From Gracilibacillus timonensis (GTDB lineage: Bacteria > Bacillota > Bacilli > Bacillales > Amphibacillaceae), in the NCBI RefSeq assembly GCF_900086715.1, contig NZ_FLKH01000011.1:1-64000 (forward strand): DNA of 64,000 bases. The letters are read 5' to 3'. The notes beneath the pieces are model-generated. The model saw only the letters and a list, made by a program, of their open reading frames with translations. It was not told the origin of the DNA and did no database searches. The translations under genes and the position numbers were made by a program. Positions 50,608-62,324 of the stretch are shown here, in pieces (positions within the stretch are counted from its first letter, which is position 1; every line of letters starts with the position of its first letter).

Positions 50608-51231
50608 ATGCCTAAAGTAGCACTATTTAATCAAAGTGGATCACAAGTTGGTGATGTTGAAATCAACGATGCTGTATTTGGGATTGAACCAAATGAACAT
50701 GTACTACACGATGCGATATTAATGCAGCGCGCTTCATTACGTCAAGGAACGCACGCTGTTAAAAACCGTTCTGAAGTACGTGGTGGAGGCCGTAAGCCAT
50801 GGCGTCAAAAAGGTACAGGTCGTGCTCGTCAAGGTTCTATTCGTTCCCCACAATGGGTTGGTGGTGGAACAGTATTTGGTCCAACACCAAGAAGCTATAG
50901 CTACAAGCTACCTAAGAAAGTAAGGAGATTAGCAATCAAATCTGCTCTTTCTTCTAAAGTACAAGAGGAGAGCTTAGTAGTTCTAGAAGGGATTTCTATT
51001 GAAACTCCGAAAACAAAAGAAGTAGTTTCCATACTTTCTTCATTAAATGCAGATAAAAAAGCATTATTCGTAACAGCAGAAACGGATGAAGTATTAGCAA
51101 AATCAGCTAACAATCTTCAAAACGTAAAAGTTTTAACAGTAAGTGAAGTAAATGTTTTAGACTTGCTTACGCATGACAAGCTGATCTTAACAAAAGAAGC
51201 AGCTGAAAAAGCAGGGGAGGTGCTTGCATAA
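50608..51231 (+). CDS. rplD: 50S ribosomal protein L4
   Basis: 207 residues. The extended loop [43 protein letters not shown] lines the exit tunnel. L4 is also the usual feedback regulator of the S10 operon. Its stop shares one base with the rplW start. Confidence 0.97.
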   Translation: MPKVALFNQSGSQVGDVEINDAVFGIEPNEHVLHDAILMQRASLRQGTHAVKNRSEVRGGGRKPWRQKGTGRARQGSIRSPQWVGGGTVFGPTPRSYSYKLPKKVRRLAIKSALSSKVQEESLVVLEGISIETPKTKEVVSILSSLNADKKALFVTAETDEVLAKSANNLQNVKVLTVSEVNVLDLLTHDKLILTKEAAEKAGEVLA

Positions 51232-51521
51232 TGGCAGATGCACGCGATATTATTAAGCGCCCGATAATTACAGAACACTCTGCTGACTTAATGGCAGAAA
51301 AGAAATATACGTTTGAAGTAGAAAAGAAAGCTACCAAAACACAAATCAAAGCAGCAGTAGAAGAGATCTTTGGAGTGAAGGTAGTCAATGTCAATACCAT
51401 GAACAAAAAAGGTAAATTCAAGCGTATGGGTCGTTATGGCGGTTATCGTCCAGACCGTAAGAAAGCAATTGTTCAATTGTCAGAAGACAGTGATGAATTA
51501 GATTTCTTTGAAACAGTATAA
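51231..51521 (+). CDS. rplW: 50S ribosomal protein L23
   Basis: 96 residues. Sits at the tunnel exit and docks signal recognition particle and trigger factor. [25 protein letters not shown] and [25 protein letters not shown] are typical. One-base overlap with rplD indicates coupled translation. Confidence 0.96.
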   Translation: MADARDIIKRPIITEHSADLMAEKKYTFEVEKKATKTQIKAAVEEIFGVKVVNVNTMNKKGKFKRMGRYGGYRPDRKKAIVQLSEDSDELDFFETV

Positions 51522-51547
51522 GTTGATATATAAAGGAGGGAAAACAG

Positions 51548-52378
51548 ATGGCGATTAAAAAGTATAGACCAACTACTAATGGCCGCAGAGGAATGTCAGT
51601 GTCTGATTTCGCTGAGATTACAACGAATCAGCCAGAGAAATCCTTGTTAGCACCATTGAGTAAACGTGGTGGACGTAATAATCAAGGTAGATTAACTGTT
51701 CGTCATCAAGGCGGTGGACACAAACGTAAATATCGTATTATCGATTTTAAACGCGACAAAGATGGAATACCAGGCAAAGTTGCTACAATTGAATACGATC
51801 CGAACCGCTCAGCAAACATCGCATTAGTAAACTATGCAGATGGAGAGAAACGTTATATTTTAGCACCTAAAGGAGTAAAAGTAGGTCAAGAGATTGAATC
51901 TGGACCAAATGCAGATATTAAACCAGGCAATGCATTGGTATTAGCTGATATTCCGGTAGGTACGATTATCCATAATGTGGAACTCAAACCAGGCCGAGGA
52001 GGCCAACTAGTAAGGTCCGCTGGTGCACAAGCACAGATCCTTGGACGTGAAGGTAAATATGCATTAGTTCGTTTATCTTCTGGTGAGGTACGCTTAGTTT
52101 TAGCAACTTGCCGTGCAACAGTTGGTCAAGTAGGTAACTTGGAACATGAATTAATCAGCATTGGTAAAGCTGGACGTTCTCGTTGGTTAGGCAAGCGCCC
52201 AACAGTTCGTGGTTCTGTTATGAACCCTAACGATCACCCACACGGTGGTGGTGAAGGACGCGCACCAATTGGACGTAAATCACCAATGTCACCTTGGGGT
52301 CAACCGACACTTGGTTACAAAACGCGTAAACGCAACAAACCAACCGATAAATTTATTGTACGTAAACGTAAAAAATAA
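51548..52378 (+). CDS. rplB: 50S ribosomal protein L2
   Basis: 276 residues. Core protein supporting peptidyl transfer and subunit joining. [17 protein letters not shown] at the start, VEYDP-type core and the C-terminal [25 protein letters not shown] with the conserved histidine near residue 230. AAAGGAGGG before the ATG; 26 bases after rplW. Confidence 0.97.
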   Translation: MAIKKYRPTTNGRRGMSVSDFAEITTNQPEKSLLAPLSKRGGRNNQGRLTVRHQGGGHKRKYRIIDFKRDKDGIPGKVATIEYDPNRSANIALVNYADGEKRYILAPKGVKVGQEIESGPNADIKPGNALVLADIPVGTIIHNVELKPGRGGQLVRSAGAQAQILGREGKYALVRLSSGEVRLVLATCRATVGQVGNLEHELISIGKAGRSRWLGKRPTVRGSVMNPNDHPHGGGEGRAPIGRKSPMSPWGQPTLGYKTRKRNKPTDKFIVRKRKK

Positions 52379-52381
52379 CGG

Positions 52382-52417
52382 GATTGTACGACGGGGATTA
52401 TCACCCGTCTCACAATC
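52382..52417 (+). promoter_or_regulatory. two-part hairpin between rplB and rpsS
   Basis: GATTGT (52382-52387) pairs with ACAATC (52412-52417) and GACGGG (52390-52395) with CCCGTC (52404-52409), with a symmetric 2-base internal loop and an 8-base apical loop. It fills the 57-base gap and stops 6 bases before the rpsS ribosome binding site. Confidence 0.75.
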
Positions 52418-52435
52418 GCGAAGGGAGGCTTATCC

Positions 52436-52714
52436 ATGGGTCGTAGCTTAAAAAAAGGACCTTTCGCAGATGATCATTTATTGAAAAAAATTGACAAACT
52501 AAATGAAGATGATAAGAAAACAGTAGTGAGAACTTGGTCTCGTCGTTCTACTATTTTCCCAAGCTTCGTTGGTCATACCATTGCGGTATATGATGGTCGC
52601 AAACATGTCCCAGTATATGTAACAGAAGATATGGTTGGACACAAATTAGGCGAATTTGCTCCTTCACGTACGTATAGAGGGCATGCCGGAGATGACAGAA
52701 AAACAAAACGCTAA
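52436..52714 (+). CDS. rpsS: 30S ribosomal protein S19
   Basis: 92 residues. Head protein near the A-site finger. [65 protein letters not shown] all conserved. AAGGGAGG precedes the ATG; a hairpin lies in the gap before it. Confidence 0.97.
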   Translation: MGRSLKKGPFADDHLLKKIDKLNEDDKKTVVRTWSRRSTIFPSFVGHTIAVYDGRKHVPVYVTEDMVGHKLGEFAPSRTYRGHAGDDRKTKR

Positions 52715-52733
52715 TTGAGAGGAGGTACTCCTA

Positions 52734-53075
52734 ATGCAAGCAAAAGCTGTTGCAAAATCAGTTCGTATTGCTCCTCGTAAGGTTCGCTTAGTGATCGATT
52801 TAATTCGCGGTAAAGCGGTAGGAGAAGCAATTGCAATATTAAAACATACACAACGTGGTGCTTCACCAGTTGTTGAGAAATTATTGAACTCTGCGATCGC
52901 AAATGCAGAGCACAACTATGAAATGAACCCTGATGAACTAGTCGTGTCAGAAGCGTTTGTAAACGAAGGTGCTACACTGAAACGTTTTCGCCCACGTGCA
53001 CAAGGTCGCGCAACACAAATCAACAAACGTACTAGCCACATTACAGTGGTTTTATCTGAGAAAAAGGAGGGATAA
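52734..53075 (+). CDS. rplV: 50S ribosomal protein L22
   Basis: 113 residues. Its beta-hairpin ([26 protein letters not shown]) lines the exit tunnel and is where macrolide-resistance changes arise; the sequence here is the normal type. AGAGGAGGT precedes the ATG; 19 bases after rpsS and 3 before rpsC. Confidence 0.97.
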   Translation: MQAKAVAKSVRIAPRKVRLVIDLIRGKAVGEAIAILKHTQRGASPVVEKLLNSAIANAEHNYEMNPDELVVSEAFVNEGATLKRFRPRAQGRATQINKRTSHITVVLSEKKEG

Positions 53076-53078
53076 TCT

Positions 53079-53720
53079 GTGGGTCAAAAAGTAAATCCAA
53101 CGGGTCTTCGTGTCGGTATTATCCGCGATTGGGAATCTAAGTGGTATGCAGGCAAAGATTATGCAGACCTATTACATGAAGATATTAAAATTCGTGAATA
53201 TATTGAAGAACGATTAAAAGATGGTGCGGTATCGAAAGTAGAAATTGAAAGAGCAGCAAATCGCGTGAATATTTCTATTTCAACAGCCAAACCTGGTATG
53301 GTCATCGGTAAAGGTGGTTCAGAAGTAGAAGCACTTCGTAAATCATTAAATAAACTTACTGGTAAAAGAGTCCATATCAACATCGTAGAAGTGAAAAGAG
53401 CAGATTTAGATGCGAAATTAGTAGCTGAAAACATCGCTCGTCAACTAGAAAACCGTGTATCTTTCCGTCGTGCACAGAAGCAAACGATCCAACGTGCTAT
53501 GCGTGCTGGAGCGAAAGGTATTCGTACCCAAGTATCTGGTCGTCTTGGCGGTGCAGATATGGCAAGAGCTGAAAGTTACAGTGAAGGAACTGTTCCACTT
53601 CATACTTTACGTGCAGATATTGACTATGGAACTGCAGAAGCAGATACAACATACGGTAAACTTGGTGTTAAAGTATGGATCTATCGTGGAGAAGTCCTTC
53701 CAACGAAAAATAACAACTAA
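53079..53720 (+). CDS. rpsC: 30S ribosomal protein S3
   Basis: 213 residues. KH domain with [18 protein letters not shown] binds RNA at the mRNA entry; [20 protein letters not shown] helps the helicase activity of the ribosome. Start is GTG, with AAGGAGGG ending 6-7 bases upstream inside rplV. The C-terminus is a few residues shorter than in B. subtilis. Confidence 0.97.
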   Translation: MGQKVNPTGLRVGIIRDWESKWYAGKDYADLLHEDIKIREYIEERLKDGAVSKVEIERAANRVNISISTAKPGMVIGKGGSEVEALRKSLNKLTGKRVHINIVEVKRADLDAKLVAENIARQLENRVSFRRAQKQTIQRAMRAGAKGIRTQVSGRLGGADMARAESYSEGTVPLHTLRADIDYGTAEADTTYGKLGVKVWIYRGEVLPTKNNN

Positions 53721-53738
53721 GGAAGGGGGCAACGTATT

Positions 53739-54173
53739 ATGTTAATGCCTAAACGTGTAAAACATCGTAAGCAACATCGTACAAGTTTGAAAGGTAAAGC
53801 AAAAGGCGGTACACAAGTAGCTTTTGGTGAGTATGGTCTTCAAGCAACAGAATCAGCATGGATCACTAGCCGTCAAATCGAAGCTGCCCGTATTGCAATG
53901 ACTCGTTATATGAAACGTGGCGGTAAAGTCTGGATTAAAATTTTCCCAGATAAACCATATACAGCGAAGCCTCTAGAGGTTCGTATGGGTTCTGGTAAAG
54001 GTGCGCCTGAAGGATGGGTAGCTGTTGTAAAACCAGGTAAGATTATGTTTGAAATCGCTGGTGTATCAGAGGAAGTAGCTCGCGAAGCACTTCGTCTTGC
54101 AGCACATAAATTACCAATCAAATCGAAGTTCGTAAAACGTGAAGAAATTGGTGGTGAAATCAATGAAGGCTAA
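53739..54173 (+). CDS. rplP: 50S ribosomal protein L16
   Basis: 144 residues, same as B. subtilis. Contacts A-site tRNA and 5S-23S junction. [14 protein letters not shown] start, [48 protein letters not shown] core. GGAAGGGGG precedes the ATG. The last 11 bases overlap rpmC. Confidence 0.97.
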   Translation: MLMPKRVKHRKQHRTSLKGKAKGGTQVAFGEYGLQATESAWITSRQIEAARIAMTRYMKRGGKVWIKIFPDKPYTAKPLEVRMGSGKGAPEGWVAVVKPGKIMFEIAGVSEEVAREALRLAAHKLPIKSKFVKREEIGGEINEG

Positions 54174-54366
54174 TGAAATTAGAGAATTAACCACTGCCGA
54201 AATTGAACAACAGGTCAAATCATTAAAAGAAGAGCTTTTCAATTTGCGTTTCCAATTAGCTACAGGTCAATTGGAAAACACAGCGCGTTTGCGTGAAGTG
54301 CGTAAATCGATCGCACGCATGAAGACAGTTGTGCGTGAAAGAGAGCTAAGCGTAAATAACGGATAA
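54163..54366 (+). CDS. rpmC: 50S ribosomal protein L29
   Basis: 67 residues. Two-helix protein at the tunnel exit: [49 protein letters not shown] use ATG 54163 for the family start; the frame is open to 54139 but MKKLVVKS is not conserved. Starts inside rplP. Confidence 0.96.
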   Translation: MKANEIRELTTAEIEQQVKSLKEELFNLRFQLATGQLENTARLREVRKSIARMKTVVRERELSVNNG

Positions 54367-54386
54367 TAAAGGAGGTTAGCCTCGAT

Positions 54387-54650
54387 ATGAGTGAACGTAA
54401 TAATCGTAAAGTTTACACTGGACGTGTCGTATCCGATAAAATGGATAAAACCATCACAGTTGTTGTAGAAACCTATAAATTCCATAGTTTATATGGCAAG
54501 CGTGTCAAATACTCAAAGAAATTCAAAACGCATGATGAAAACAACACAGCAAAAATCGGTGATGTTGTGCGAATCATGGAAACTAAACCACAGTCGAAAA
54601 CAAAACGTTTCCGTCTATTAGAAGTGGTGGAAGAAGCAGTAATTATTTAA
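54387..54650 (+). CDS. rpsQ: 30S ribosomal protein S17
   Basis: 87 residues. OB-fold primary 16S binder. [44 protein letters not shown] and [20 protein letters not shown] conserved. AAAGGAGGT before the ATG; 20 bases after rpmC. Confidence 0.97.
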   Translation: MSERNNRKVYTGRVVSDKMDKTITVVVETYKFHSLYGKRVKYSKKFKTHDENNTAKIGDVVRIMETKPQSKTKRFRLLEVVEEAVII

Positions 54651-54692
54651 TAAAGTTCGCTCGGAGTAATTCCGAAGGGAGGGTACACAAAG

Positions 54693-55061
54693 ATGATCCA
54701 ACAGGAATCTCGTTTGAAAGTTGCAGATAACTCTGGAGCACGTGAAGTATTGGCAATCAAAGTACTTGGTGGCTCTGGTCGCAAGACAGCGAACATTGGT
54801 GATGTCATTGTTTGTTCGGTGAAACAAGCAACACCAGGGGGCGTTGTTAAAAAAGGTGAAGTAGTAAAAGCAGTAATTGTACGTTCAAAAAGTGGAGTAA
54901 GACGTAAAGATGGTTCTTATATTCGATTTGATGAGAACGCAGCGGTTATCATTCGTGATGACCAAGGTCCAAGAGGTACTCGTATTTTTGGACCAGTTGC
55001 ACGTGAATTGCGTGATGCGAAATTCATGAAAATCGTATCTCTAGCTCCAGAAGTATTATAA
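54693..55061 (+). CDS. rplN: 50S ribosomal protein L14
   Basis: 122 residues, standard. Subunit-bridge protein and binding site of the silencing factor Rsf[61 protein letters not shown] conserved. AAGGGAGGG before the ATG; a small TCGGA/TCCGA hairpin lies in the 42-base gap before it. Confidence 0.97.
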   Translation: MIQQESRLKVADNSGAREVLAIKVLGGSGRKTANIGDVIVCSVKQATPGGVVKKGEVVKAVIVRSKSGVRRKDGSYIRFDENAAVIIRDDQGPRGTRIFGPVARELRDAKFMKIVSLAPEVL

Positions 55062-55100
55062 GCACGTTACGGAAAAACCGTGTAAGGAGGTGCGGATAGC

Positions 55101-55412
55101 ATGCATGTAAAAAAAGGTGATAAAGTACAAGTTATTTCCGGTAAAGATAAAGGCAAGCAAGGTGAAATATTAGCTGCTTTTCCTAAGAAGGATCGTGTAC
55201 TTGTCGAAGGCGTTAATATCGTGAAGAAACACGCTAAACCTTCACAAGAAAATCCACAGGGTGGTATTTTAAGCCAAGAAGCAGCCATTCATGTATCAAA
55301 TGTAATGCCATTAGATCCAAAATCAGGCGAACCAACTCGTGTTGGGCATGAAGTTCGGGATGGAAAGAAAGTTCGTATCGCTAAAAAATCTGGTGAAGTA
55401 TTAGATAAATAG
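55101..55412 (+). CDS. rplX: 50S ribosomal protein L24
   Basis: 103 residues. Assembly initiator with an N-terminal KOW motif [51 protein letters not shown] precedes the ATG; 39 bases after rplN. Confidence 0.97.
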   Translation: MHVKKGDKVQVISGKDKGKQGEILAAFPKKDRVLVEGVNIVKKHAKPSQENPQGGILSQEAAIHVSNVMPLDPKSGEPTRVGHEVRDGKKVRIAKKSGEVLDK

Positions 55413-55439
55413 TCTTAGCGGTGAAAGGAGGTTTACGTG

Positions 55440-55979
55440 ATGAACACTTTAAAAGAAAAATACAATAGTGAAATTGTTTCTTCATTAGTATCGAAATTTA
55501 ATTATGCTTCTGTGATGGAAGTACCAAAAGTCGAAAAAATTGTGATCAACATGGGTGTTGGTGATGCTGTACAGAACTCAAAAGCACTCGATTCAGCTGT
55601 TGAGGAATTAACACAAATCACGGGACAAAAACCAGTTGTAACAAAAGCAAAAAAATCAATCGCAGGCTTTCGTTTGCGTGAAGGAATGCCAATCGGTGCG
55701 AAAGTAACCTTGCGCGGTGAGCGTATGTATGACTTTCTTCAAAAGCTAATCGATGTATCACTTCCACGTGTACGTGATTTCCGTGGTATCTCTAATAAAG
55801 CCTTTGATGGCCGTGGTAATTACACATTAGGTGTTAAAGAACAATTAATTTTCCCAGAAATTAATTACGACCAAGTAGGTAAAGTAAGAGGTATGGATGT
55901 TGTTATTGTAACAACTGCCGATTCGGACGAAGAAGCTTCTGAACTATTAACACAGCTTGGCATGCCTTTCCAAAAATAA
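55440..55979 (+). CDS. rplE: 50S ribosomal protein L5
   Basis: 179 residues, same as B. subtilis. Binds 5S rRNA and P-site t[69 protein letters not shown] conserved. ATG 55440 lies 8 bases after AGGAGG; GTG 55437, 5 bases after it, is possible but less likely. Confidence 0.97.
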   Translation: MNTLKEKYNSEIVSSLVSKFNYASVMEVPKVEKIVINMGVGDAVQNSKALDSAVEELTQITGQKPVVTKAKKSIAGFRLREGMPIGAKVTLRGERMYDFLQKLIDVSLPRVRDFRGISNKAFDGRGNYTLGVKEQLIFPEINYDQVGKVRGMDVVIVTTADSDEEASELLTQLGMPFQK

Positions 55980-55996
55980 GTGTAAAGCTATTATAA

Positions 55997-56194
<198 letters not shown>

Positions 56195-56223
56195 ATCCCC
56201 AAGCAGGGAAGGAGGTAAAAATA

Positions 56224-56622
56224 ATGGTTATGACAGATCCAATTGCAGATATGCTTACTCGTATTCGTAACGCAAACATGGTTCGCCATGAAAAATTGGA
56301 GTTCCCAGCGTCGAATCTAAAAAAAGAATTGGCAGATATTTTAAAGCGTGAAGGATTTATCCGTGACTATGAATTAGTAGAGGATAACAAACAAGGAATC
56401 CTTCGTATCTTTTTGAAGTATGGACAAAACGATGAGCGTGTAATCTCTGGTTTGAAACGTATTAGCAAACCTGGCTTACGTGTTTATGCAAAAGCAGACG
56501 AACTTCCTAAGGTGTTAAACGGCCTTGGAATTGCGATCGTTTCTACTTCAAAAGGTGTATTATCAGATAAAGAAGCACGTTCACAAGCTATCGGTGGCGA
56601 AGTGCTAGCATACATTTGGTAA
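56224..56622 (+). CDS. rpsH: 30S ribosomal protein S8
   Basis: 132 residues. Central-domain 16S binder; in E. coli it is the spc operon regulator. [30 protein letters not shown] and the C-terminal [26 protein letters not shown] conserved. GGAAGGAGG before the ATG. Confidence 0.97.
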   Translation: MVMTDPIADMLTRIRNANMVRHEKLEFPASNLKKELADILKREGFIRDYELVEDNKQGILRIFLKYGQNDERVISGLKRISKPGLRVYAKADELPKVLNGLGIAIVSTSKGVLSDKEARSQAIGGEVLAYIW

Positions 56623-56655
56623 GATGATTTTCTAAATGACAGGAGGTGCCAGAGC

Positions 56656-57192
56656 ATGTCTCGTATAGGTTTAAAACTATTAGAAATTCCACAAGACGTG
56701 GAAGTAAACGTGGATGGTAACGATGTTGCTGTTAAAGGACCAAAAGGCGAATTAAGCTGTACCATCAGCAGTGACATGAAAGTGAACATTGACAATAATG
56801 TACTATCTGTAGAACGTCCATCAGATAGTAAAGAACATAAAGCATTACACGGTACTACCCGAAGCCTTATTGCCAACATGGTAGAAGGTGTGCACAAAGG
56901 ATTCGAAAAAGCACTTGAGATCCAAGGTGTAGGTTATCGTGCGCAGAAACAAGGCGACAAACTAGTTGTGAATGCCGGTTATTCTCATCCAGTAGAGATC
57001 GAAGCTGTAGATGGGATTGAAGTGGAAGTGCCTTCTAATACCAGAGTGGTAGTTAAGGGTATTGATAAAGAACTAGTCGGAGCTATTGCTGCGAATATTC
57101 GTGCCATCCGCCCGCCTGAGCCGTATAAAGGCAAAGGAATTCGTTATGCAGATGAATATGTACGTCGTAAAGAAGGTAAAACAGCTAAGTAA
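56656..57192 (+). CDS. rplF: 50S ribosomal protein L6
   Basis: 178 residues, two similar domains. Near the sarcin-ricin loop. [32 protein letters not shown] and [33 protein letters not shown] conserved. AGGAGGTG before the ATG; 33 bases after rpsH. Confidence 0.97.
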   Translation: MSRIGLKLLEIPQDVEVNVDGNDVAVKGPKGELSCTISSDMKVNIDNNVLSVERPSDSKEHKALHGTTRSLIANMVEGVHKGFEKALEIQGVGYRAQKQGDKLVVNAGYSHPVEIEAVDGIEVEVPSNTRVVVKGIDKELVGAIAANIRAIRPPEPYKGKGIRYADEYVRRKEGKTAK

Positions 57193-57224
57193 GGTTAGGT
57201 AGGGAACAGAAAGGAGTGACCTAG

Positions 57225-57587
57225 ATGATCACAAAGCCTGATAAAAACAGTGTACGGAAGAAAAGACATCAACGTGTCCGTAAAAACCTATTCGGCACAC
57301 AGGAGCGTCCGCGTCTAAACGTATTTCGTTCCAACAAGCACATTTACGCACAAATTATTGATGATGTGAACAACGTTACATTAGTAAGTGCATCTACAGT
57401 AGATACAGAATTAAGCTTAGAGGCTACTGGAAACGTAGAAGCTGCTAAGCAAGTTGGTGAACTAATCGCAAAACGAGCGATCGACAAAGGCTTAACCAAT
57501 GTTATTTTTGATCGTGGTGGATATTTATATCATGGACGTGTTAAATCTTTAGCAGATGCTGCTCGTGAAGCAGGTCTTGAATTTTAA
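57225..57587 (+). CDS. rplR: 50S ribosomal protein L18
   Basis: 120 residues. Binds 5S r[40 protein letters not shown] and [26 protein letters not shown] conserved. AAAGGAGTGA before the ATG; 32 bases after rplF. Confidence 0.97.
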   Translation: MITKPDKNSVRKKRHQRVRKNLFGTQERPRLNVFRSNKHIYAQIIDDVNNVTLVSASTVDTELSLEATGNVEAAKQVGELIAKRAIDKGLTNVIFDRGGYLYHGRVKSLADAAREAGLEF

Positions 57588-57605
57588 TAAAAAAAGGAGG
57601 GACAT

Positions 57606-58112
57606 ATGTTGCGTACTAACATCGACCCAAATAAATTAGATATAGAAGAACGCGTTGTAACAATTAATCGTGTAGCGAAGGTTGTAAAAGGTGGACGTCG
57701 TTTTCGCTTTGCTGCATTAGTGGTAGTCGGAGATAAGAATGGTCACGTTGGCTTTGGTACTGGAAAAGCACAAGAAGTTCCAGAGGCCATTAGAAAAGCA
57801 ATTGATGATGCTAAGAAAAACTTAATAGAAGTACCGATCGTTGGTACTACCATTCCGCATGAAATTCACGGACAATTTGGAGCTGGTAATATCTTATTGA
57901 AACCAGCTGTAGAAGGTACCGGGGTTATTGCAGGTGGACCTGTACGTGCGGTATTAGAACTTGCTGGTGTAGGAGATATTCTTTCTAAATCATTAGGCTC
58001 TAATACGCCAATTAACATGGTTCATGCAACCATCAATGGTTTAAATGAATTAAAACGTGCTGAAGAAGTAGCATCACTTCGCGGCAAATCTGTAGAAGAA
58101 TTGTTAGGATAG
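57606..58112 (+). CDS. rpsE: 30S ribosomal protein S5
   Basis: 168 residues. Needed for decoding accuracy and mRNA entry. [44 protein letters not shown] conserved, with the spectinomycin-contact loop KVVKGGRRF of the sensitive type. AAAGGAGGG is 6 bases before the ATG. Confidence 0.97.
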   Translation: MLRTNIDPNKLDIEERVVTINRVAKVVKGGRRFRFAALVVVGDKNGHVGFGTGKAQEVPEAIRKAIDDAKKNLIEVPIVGTTIPHEIHGQFGAGNILLKPAVEGTGVIAGGPVRAVLELAGVGDILSKSLGSNTPINMVHATINGLNELKRAEEVASLRGKSVEELLG

Positions 58113-58125
58113 GGAGGGATATCGA

Positions 58126-58308
58126 ATGTCTAATCAATTAGAAATAACCCTCAAACGCAGTGTCATCGGTAGATCAGAAGGACAAAAAGCTACTGTACAA
58201 ACACTAGGTCTTAGAAAGATTCAACAATCAGTAGTCCGTGAAGATACTCCTGTCGTGCGAGGCATGATTAACAAGGTATCACATTTAGTAGACGTAAAAG
58301 AAGTATAA
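58126..58308 (+). CDS. rpmD: 50S ribosomal protein L30
   Basis: 60 residues. Short bacterial L30: [58 protein letters not shown] before the ATG; 13 bases after rpsE. Confidence 0.97.
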   Translation: MSNQLEITLKRSVIGRSEGQKATVQTLGLRKIQQSVVREDTPVVRGMINKVSHLVDVKEV

Positions 58309-58337
58309 TGAAATAAGTCAGAAGAGGAGGTGCTCGA

Positions 58338-58775
58338 ATGAAACTTCATGAACTAAAACCAGCACAAGCGAAAAAACAACGTAATCGCGTTGGTCGCGGT
58401 ATGTCTTCAGGTAACGGTAAAACATCTGGACGTGGTCATGGCGGTCAAAACTCCCGTTCAGGCGGCGGTGTACGTTTAGGGTTTGAAGGTGGGCAAATGC
58501 CACTTTTCCAACGTTTACCGAAACGTGGTTTTACTAATATTAATCGCAAAGAGTTTGCGATTGTAAACCTGGAAACATTAAATAACTTTGATGAAGGTGC
58601 GGAAGTGACACCTGAGCTTTTACTTGAAACAGGCACCATCAGCAAGGTGAAGTCTGGCGTTAAGATTCTTGGTAATGGTAAATTAGAAAAGAAATTAACT
58701 GTAAAAGCTCATAAGTTTTCTGCTTCAGCGAAAGAAGCAATCGAAGCAGCGGGCGGTCAAACAGAGGTGATGTAA
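58338..58775 (+). CDS. rplO: 50S ribosomal protein L15
   Basis: 145 residues. Late assembly protein with a long glycine-rich N-terminal tail: [51 protein letters not shown] before the ATG. One-base overlap with secY couples them. Confidence 0.97.
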   Translation: MKLHELKPAQAKKQRNRVGRGMSSGNGKTSGRGHGGQNSRSGGGVRLGFEGGQMPLFQRLPKRGFTNINRKEFAIVNLETLNNFDEGAEVTPELLLETGTISKVKSGVKILGNGKLEKKLTVKAHKFSASAKEAIEAAGGQTEVM

Positions 58776-60070
58776 TGTTTCGTACAATTTCCAATTTTGT
58801 GCGCGTAGCTGATATAAGACAGAAAATCGTTTTTACACTTCTTATGTTAATCGTATTTCGTATTGGGACCTTTATTACGGTTCCTTTCACCGACCGAAAC
58901 GCTATTGATTTTATGAATGAGCAGAGTGTATTTGGTTTACTGAATACATTCGGCGGTGGGGCATTACAGAACTTCTCCATTTTAGCAATGGGGATCATGC
59001 CTTATATCACTGCCTCCATCATTATGCAATTATTACAGATGGATGTCGTTCAGAAATTCTCGGAGTGGAAGAAGCAAGGTGAAATGGGGCGTAAGAAGCT
59101 TGCACAAGTAACACGATATGCAACGATCGTATTGGCTTTTATACAGGCATGTGCCATGTCTGTTGGGTTTAACGCGATGTCTGGCGGAATGCTGATTACC
59201 GATCCTGGCGTAGGAAAGTTTATGGTTATTGCGATTGTTTTAACAGCAGGTACGGCTTTCTTAATGTGGCTAGGGGAACAAATCACAGCACACGGTGTAG
59301 GTAATGGTATTTCTATCATTATTTTTGCTGGTATTGCTGCAGGTATTCCAAATGGTATTAACCAAATTTACGCACAATATTTTGGATCTGGTAGTGGAGA
59401 TGATCTATTCATCAATATTATTATTGTCTCGTTGATTGTGTTATTGGTACTTGCAGTTATTGTAGGTGTCATATTCATTCAACAAGCATTACGTAAAATC
59501 CCAGTACAATATGCCAAACGAATAGTGAATCGCTCACCAGTTGGTGGACACACCACCCATTTACCACTCAAAGTAAATGCAGCTGGGGTAATTCCAGTCA
59601 TTTTTGCAATTTCTTTTATCATTGCACCTCGTACAATTGCACAATTTTTTGAGGGCAATCAAATTGCAAACACGATTGCAAGTATCTTTGATTATACGAA
59701 CGCCACTGGTATGATAATCTACGTTGCGTTAATCATCGCATTTACGTATTTCTATACATTTGTTCAGGTAAATCCAGAACAAATGGCAGATAATTTAAAG
59801 AAACAAGGCGGTTATATCCCAGGTATTCGCCCGGGTAAAACAACGGAGACTTATTTAACACGTGTTATGTATCGACTAACATTTGTTGGAGCACTTTTCT
59901 TAGCTGCGATAGCTGTGTTACCTCTAGTATTGGGACCTGTCGCTAATTTGCCACAAACCGTTCAAATCGGTGGTACAGGGCTTCTAATTGTGGTTGGTGT
60001 CGCACTACAAACCATGAAGCAGTTAGAAGGACAGCTAGTCAAACGTAACTATAAAGGTTTCATTCAATAA
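58775..60070 (+). CDS. secY: preprotein translocase subunit SecY
   Basis: 431 residues, ten membrane helices. Core channel of the translocon with SecE (also in this window). Start [34 protein letters not shown]; plug region after helix 1; C-terminal cytosolic segments ARKIPVQYAKR and GIRPGKTTETYL face the ribosome and SecA. GAGGTGATGTA precedes the ATG inside rplO. Confidence 0.97.
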   Translation: MFRTISNFVRVADIRQKIVFTLLMLIVFRIGTFITVPFTDRNAIDFMNEQSVFGLLNTFGGGALQNFSILAMGIMPYITASIIMQLLQMDVVQKFSEWKKQGEMGRKKLAQVTRYATIVLAFIQACAMSVGFNAMSGGMLITDPGVGKFMVIAIVLTAGTAFLMWLGEQITAHGVGNGISIIIFAGIAAGIPNGINQIYAQYFGSGSGDDLFINIIIVSLIVLLVLAVIVGVIFIQQALRKIPVQYAKRIVNRSPVGGHTTHLPLKVNAAGVIPVIFAISFIIAPRTIAQFFEGNQIANTIASIFDYTNATGMIIYVALIIAFTYFYTFVQVNPEQMADNLKKQGGYIPGIRPGKTTETYLTRVMYRLTFVGALFLAAIAVLPLVLGPVANLPQTVQIGGTGLLIVVGVALQTMKQLEGQLVKRNYKGFIQ

Positions 60071-60766
<696 letters not shown>

Positions 60767-60779
60767 AGCAGGAGAAACT

Positions 60780-60788
60780 TGGTATAAT
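60780..60788 (+). promoter_or_regulatory. extended -10 promoter before the KOW gene
   Basis: TGGTATAAT at 60780-60788, an extended -10, with a poor -35 TTCATG at 60760-60765. It could drive the KOW gene, infA, rpmJ, rpsM, rpsK and rpoA. Confidence 0.55.
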
Positions 60789-60850
60789 ATGACCGAGGTT
60801 GAACATGATGAATAAGGTATAACGTAAAACCTAAATGAAGGTGATGATGA

Positions 60851-61186
60851 TTGAGCGAATCAGATAGTTATCCGGAGTTAGGTCAGGTTGTTCAGATCCT
60901 ACAAGGACGCGAAGCAGGTCAGTTTGCAGTTGTAATTAAGAAAGTAGACAGCCGTTTTGTGTTGTTGGCTGATGGAGATAAACGTAAATATGATCGTCCC
61001 AAGAAGAAGAATATGCAGCATATAGCATATACACCGTTCATATCTCCTGAAGTGAAAAGAAGCCTTCTCGAAACAGGGCGCGTAACCAATGGTAAGTTGC
61101 GTTATGCTATAAAGAAATTTGTCGAAGAATACGAGACAGATTTGAAGAAGGGAGATCAACTCGATGGCGAAAGACGATGCAATTGA
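60851..61186 (+). CDS. KOW-domain RNA-binding protein
   Basis: 111 residues. [50 protein letters not shown] is a KOW fold like that of the small ribosomal-protein-like gene between map and infA in B. subtilis (ybzG). The remaining C-terminal part (about residues 65-111, charged) makes it longer than I recall for that family. Start TTG after AAGGTGATGA. The last 23 bases overlap infA in another frame, so the stop lies inside infA. A role in translation is inferred from fold and place. Confidence 0.75.
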   Translation: MSESDSYPELGQVVQILQGREAGQFAVVIKKVDSRFVLLADGDKRKYDRPKKKNMQHIAYTPFISPEVKRSLLETGRVTNGKLRYAIKKFVEEYETDLKKGDQLDGERRCN

Positions 61187-61382
61187 AGTCGAAGGTACAG
61201 TAGTAGATACTTTGCCTAATGCAATGTTTAAAGTAGAACTAGAGAATGGTCATACCGTTTTGGCTCATGTTTCTGGTAAGATAAGAATGCACTTTATCCG
61301 AATCCTGCCAGGAGACAAAGTAACGGTTGAACTTTCTCCATATGATTTAACTAGAGGTCGAATTACGTACCGTTATAAATAA
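61164..61382 (+). CDS. infA: translation initiation factor IF-1
   Basis: 72 residues, standard. OB-fold protein blocking the A site: [72 protein letters not shown] motifs throughout are intact. GAAGGGAG is about 8 bases before the ATG, inside the KOW gene. Confidence 0.97.
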   Translation: MAKDDAIEVEGTVVDTLPNAMFKVELENGHTVLAHVSGKIRMHFIRILPGDKVTVELSPYDLTRGRITYRYK

Positions 61383-61526
<144 letters not shown>

Positions 61527-61545
61527 GAGGAGGTGTAAGTAATCT

Positions 61546-61911
61546 ATGGCACGTATTGCTGGTGTAGATGTTCCGCGTGAAAAACGTGTAGTAATTGCTC
61601 TAACTTACATTTATGGTGTTGGAAAAACAACCGCCAAAAAAGTAGTAGAAGAAGCTGGTGTTAACGAAAACACTCGCGTTCGTGATTTAACGGAAGAAGA
61701 ATTAGCACAAATTCGTCAGAAAATCGATAACGTTACTGTCGAAGGTGATCTTCGTCGTGAGGTATCGTTGAATATTAAACGTCTGATTGAAATTGGCTCT
61801 TATCGTGGTGTACGACATCGCCGTGGTTTACCAGTTCGAGGACAAAAAACGAAAAACAATTCACGTACTCGTAAAGGTCCTAGAAAGACAATGGCTAACA
61901 AAAAGAAATAA
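61546..61911 (+). CDS. rpsM: 30S ribosomal protein S13
   Basis: 121 residues. Head protein touching P-site tRNA and bridging to the 50[40 protein letters not shown] and the C-terminal [25 protein letters not shown] conserved. AGAGGAGGTG before the ATG. Confidence 0.97.
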   Translation: MARIAGVDVPREKRVVIALTYIYGVGKTTAKKVVEEAGVNENTRVRDLTEEELAQIRQKIDNVTVEGDLRREVSLNIKRLIEIGSYRGVRHRRGLPVRGQKTKNNSRTRKGPRKTMANKKK

Positions 61912-61934
61912 TATAAAAGGAGGTTTGCTTGTTT

Positions 61935-62324
61935 ATGGCACGTAAAACAAATACGCGTAAACGCCGTGTGAAAAAGAATATAGATACGGGTGTGGCACAC
62001 ATTCGTTCTACCTTTAATAACACTATCGTAACGATTACTGATGTGCAAGGTAACGCAATCAGCTGGAGCAGTGCTGGTGCACTTGGCTTTAAAGGTTCAA
62101 AGAAATCTACTCCTTTCGCAGCACAAATGGCTGCTGAGTCTGCCGCAAAAGCAGCTCAGGATCATGGTTTGAAAACCTTAGAAGTAACAGTGAAAGGACC
62201 TGGTGCTGGACGTGAAGCAGCTATTCGTTCACTTCAAGCAGCAGGTTTAGAAGTAACTGCCATTGTTGACGTAACACCAGTTCCTCACAATGGTTGCCGC
62301 CCGCCAAAACGTCGTCGAGTTTAA
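61935..62324 (+). CDS. rpsK: 30S ribosomal protein S11
   Basis: 129 residues. Platform protein on the mRNA exit side. [50 protein letters not shown] conserved. ATG 61935 gives [23 protein letters not shown] is 11 bases upstream, 5 from TTG 61929, so a start MFMARK is not excluded. Confidence 0.96.
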   Translation: MARKTNTRKRRVKKNIDTGVAHIRSTFNNTIVTITDVQGNAISWSSAGALGFKGSKKSTPFAAQMAAESAAKAAQDHGLKTLEVTVKGPGAGREAAIRSLQAAGLEVTAIVDVTPVPHNGCRPPKRRRV

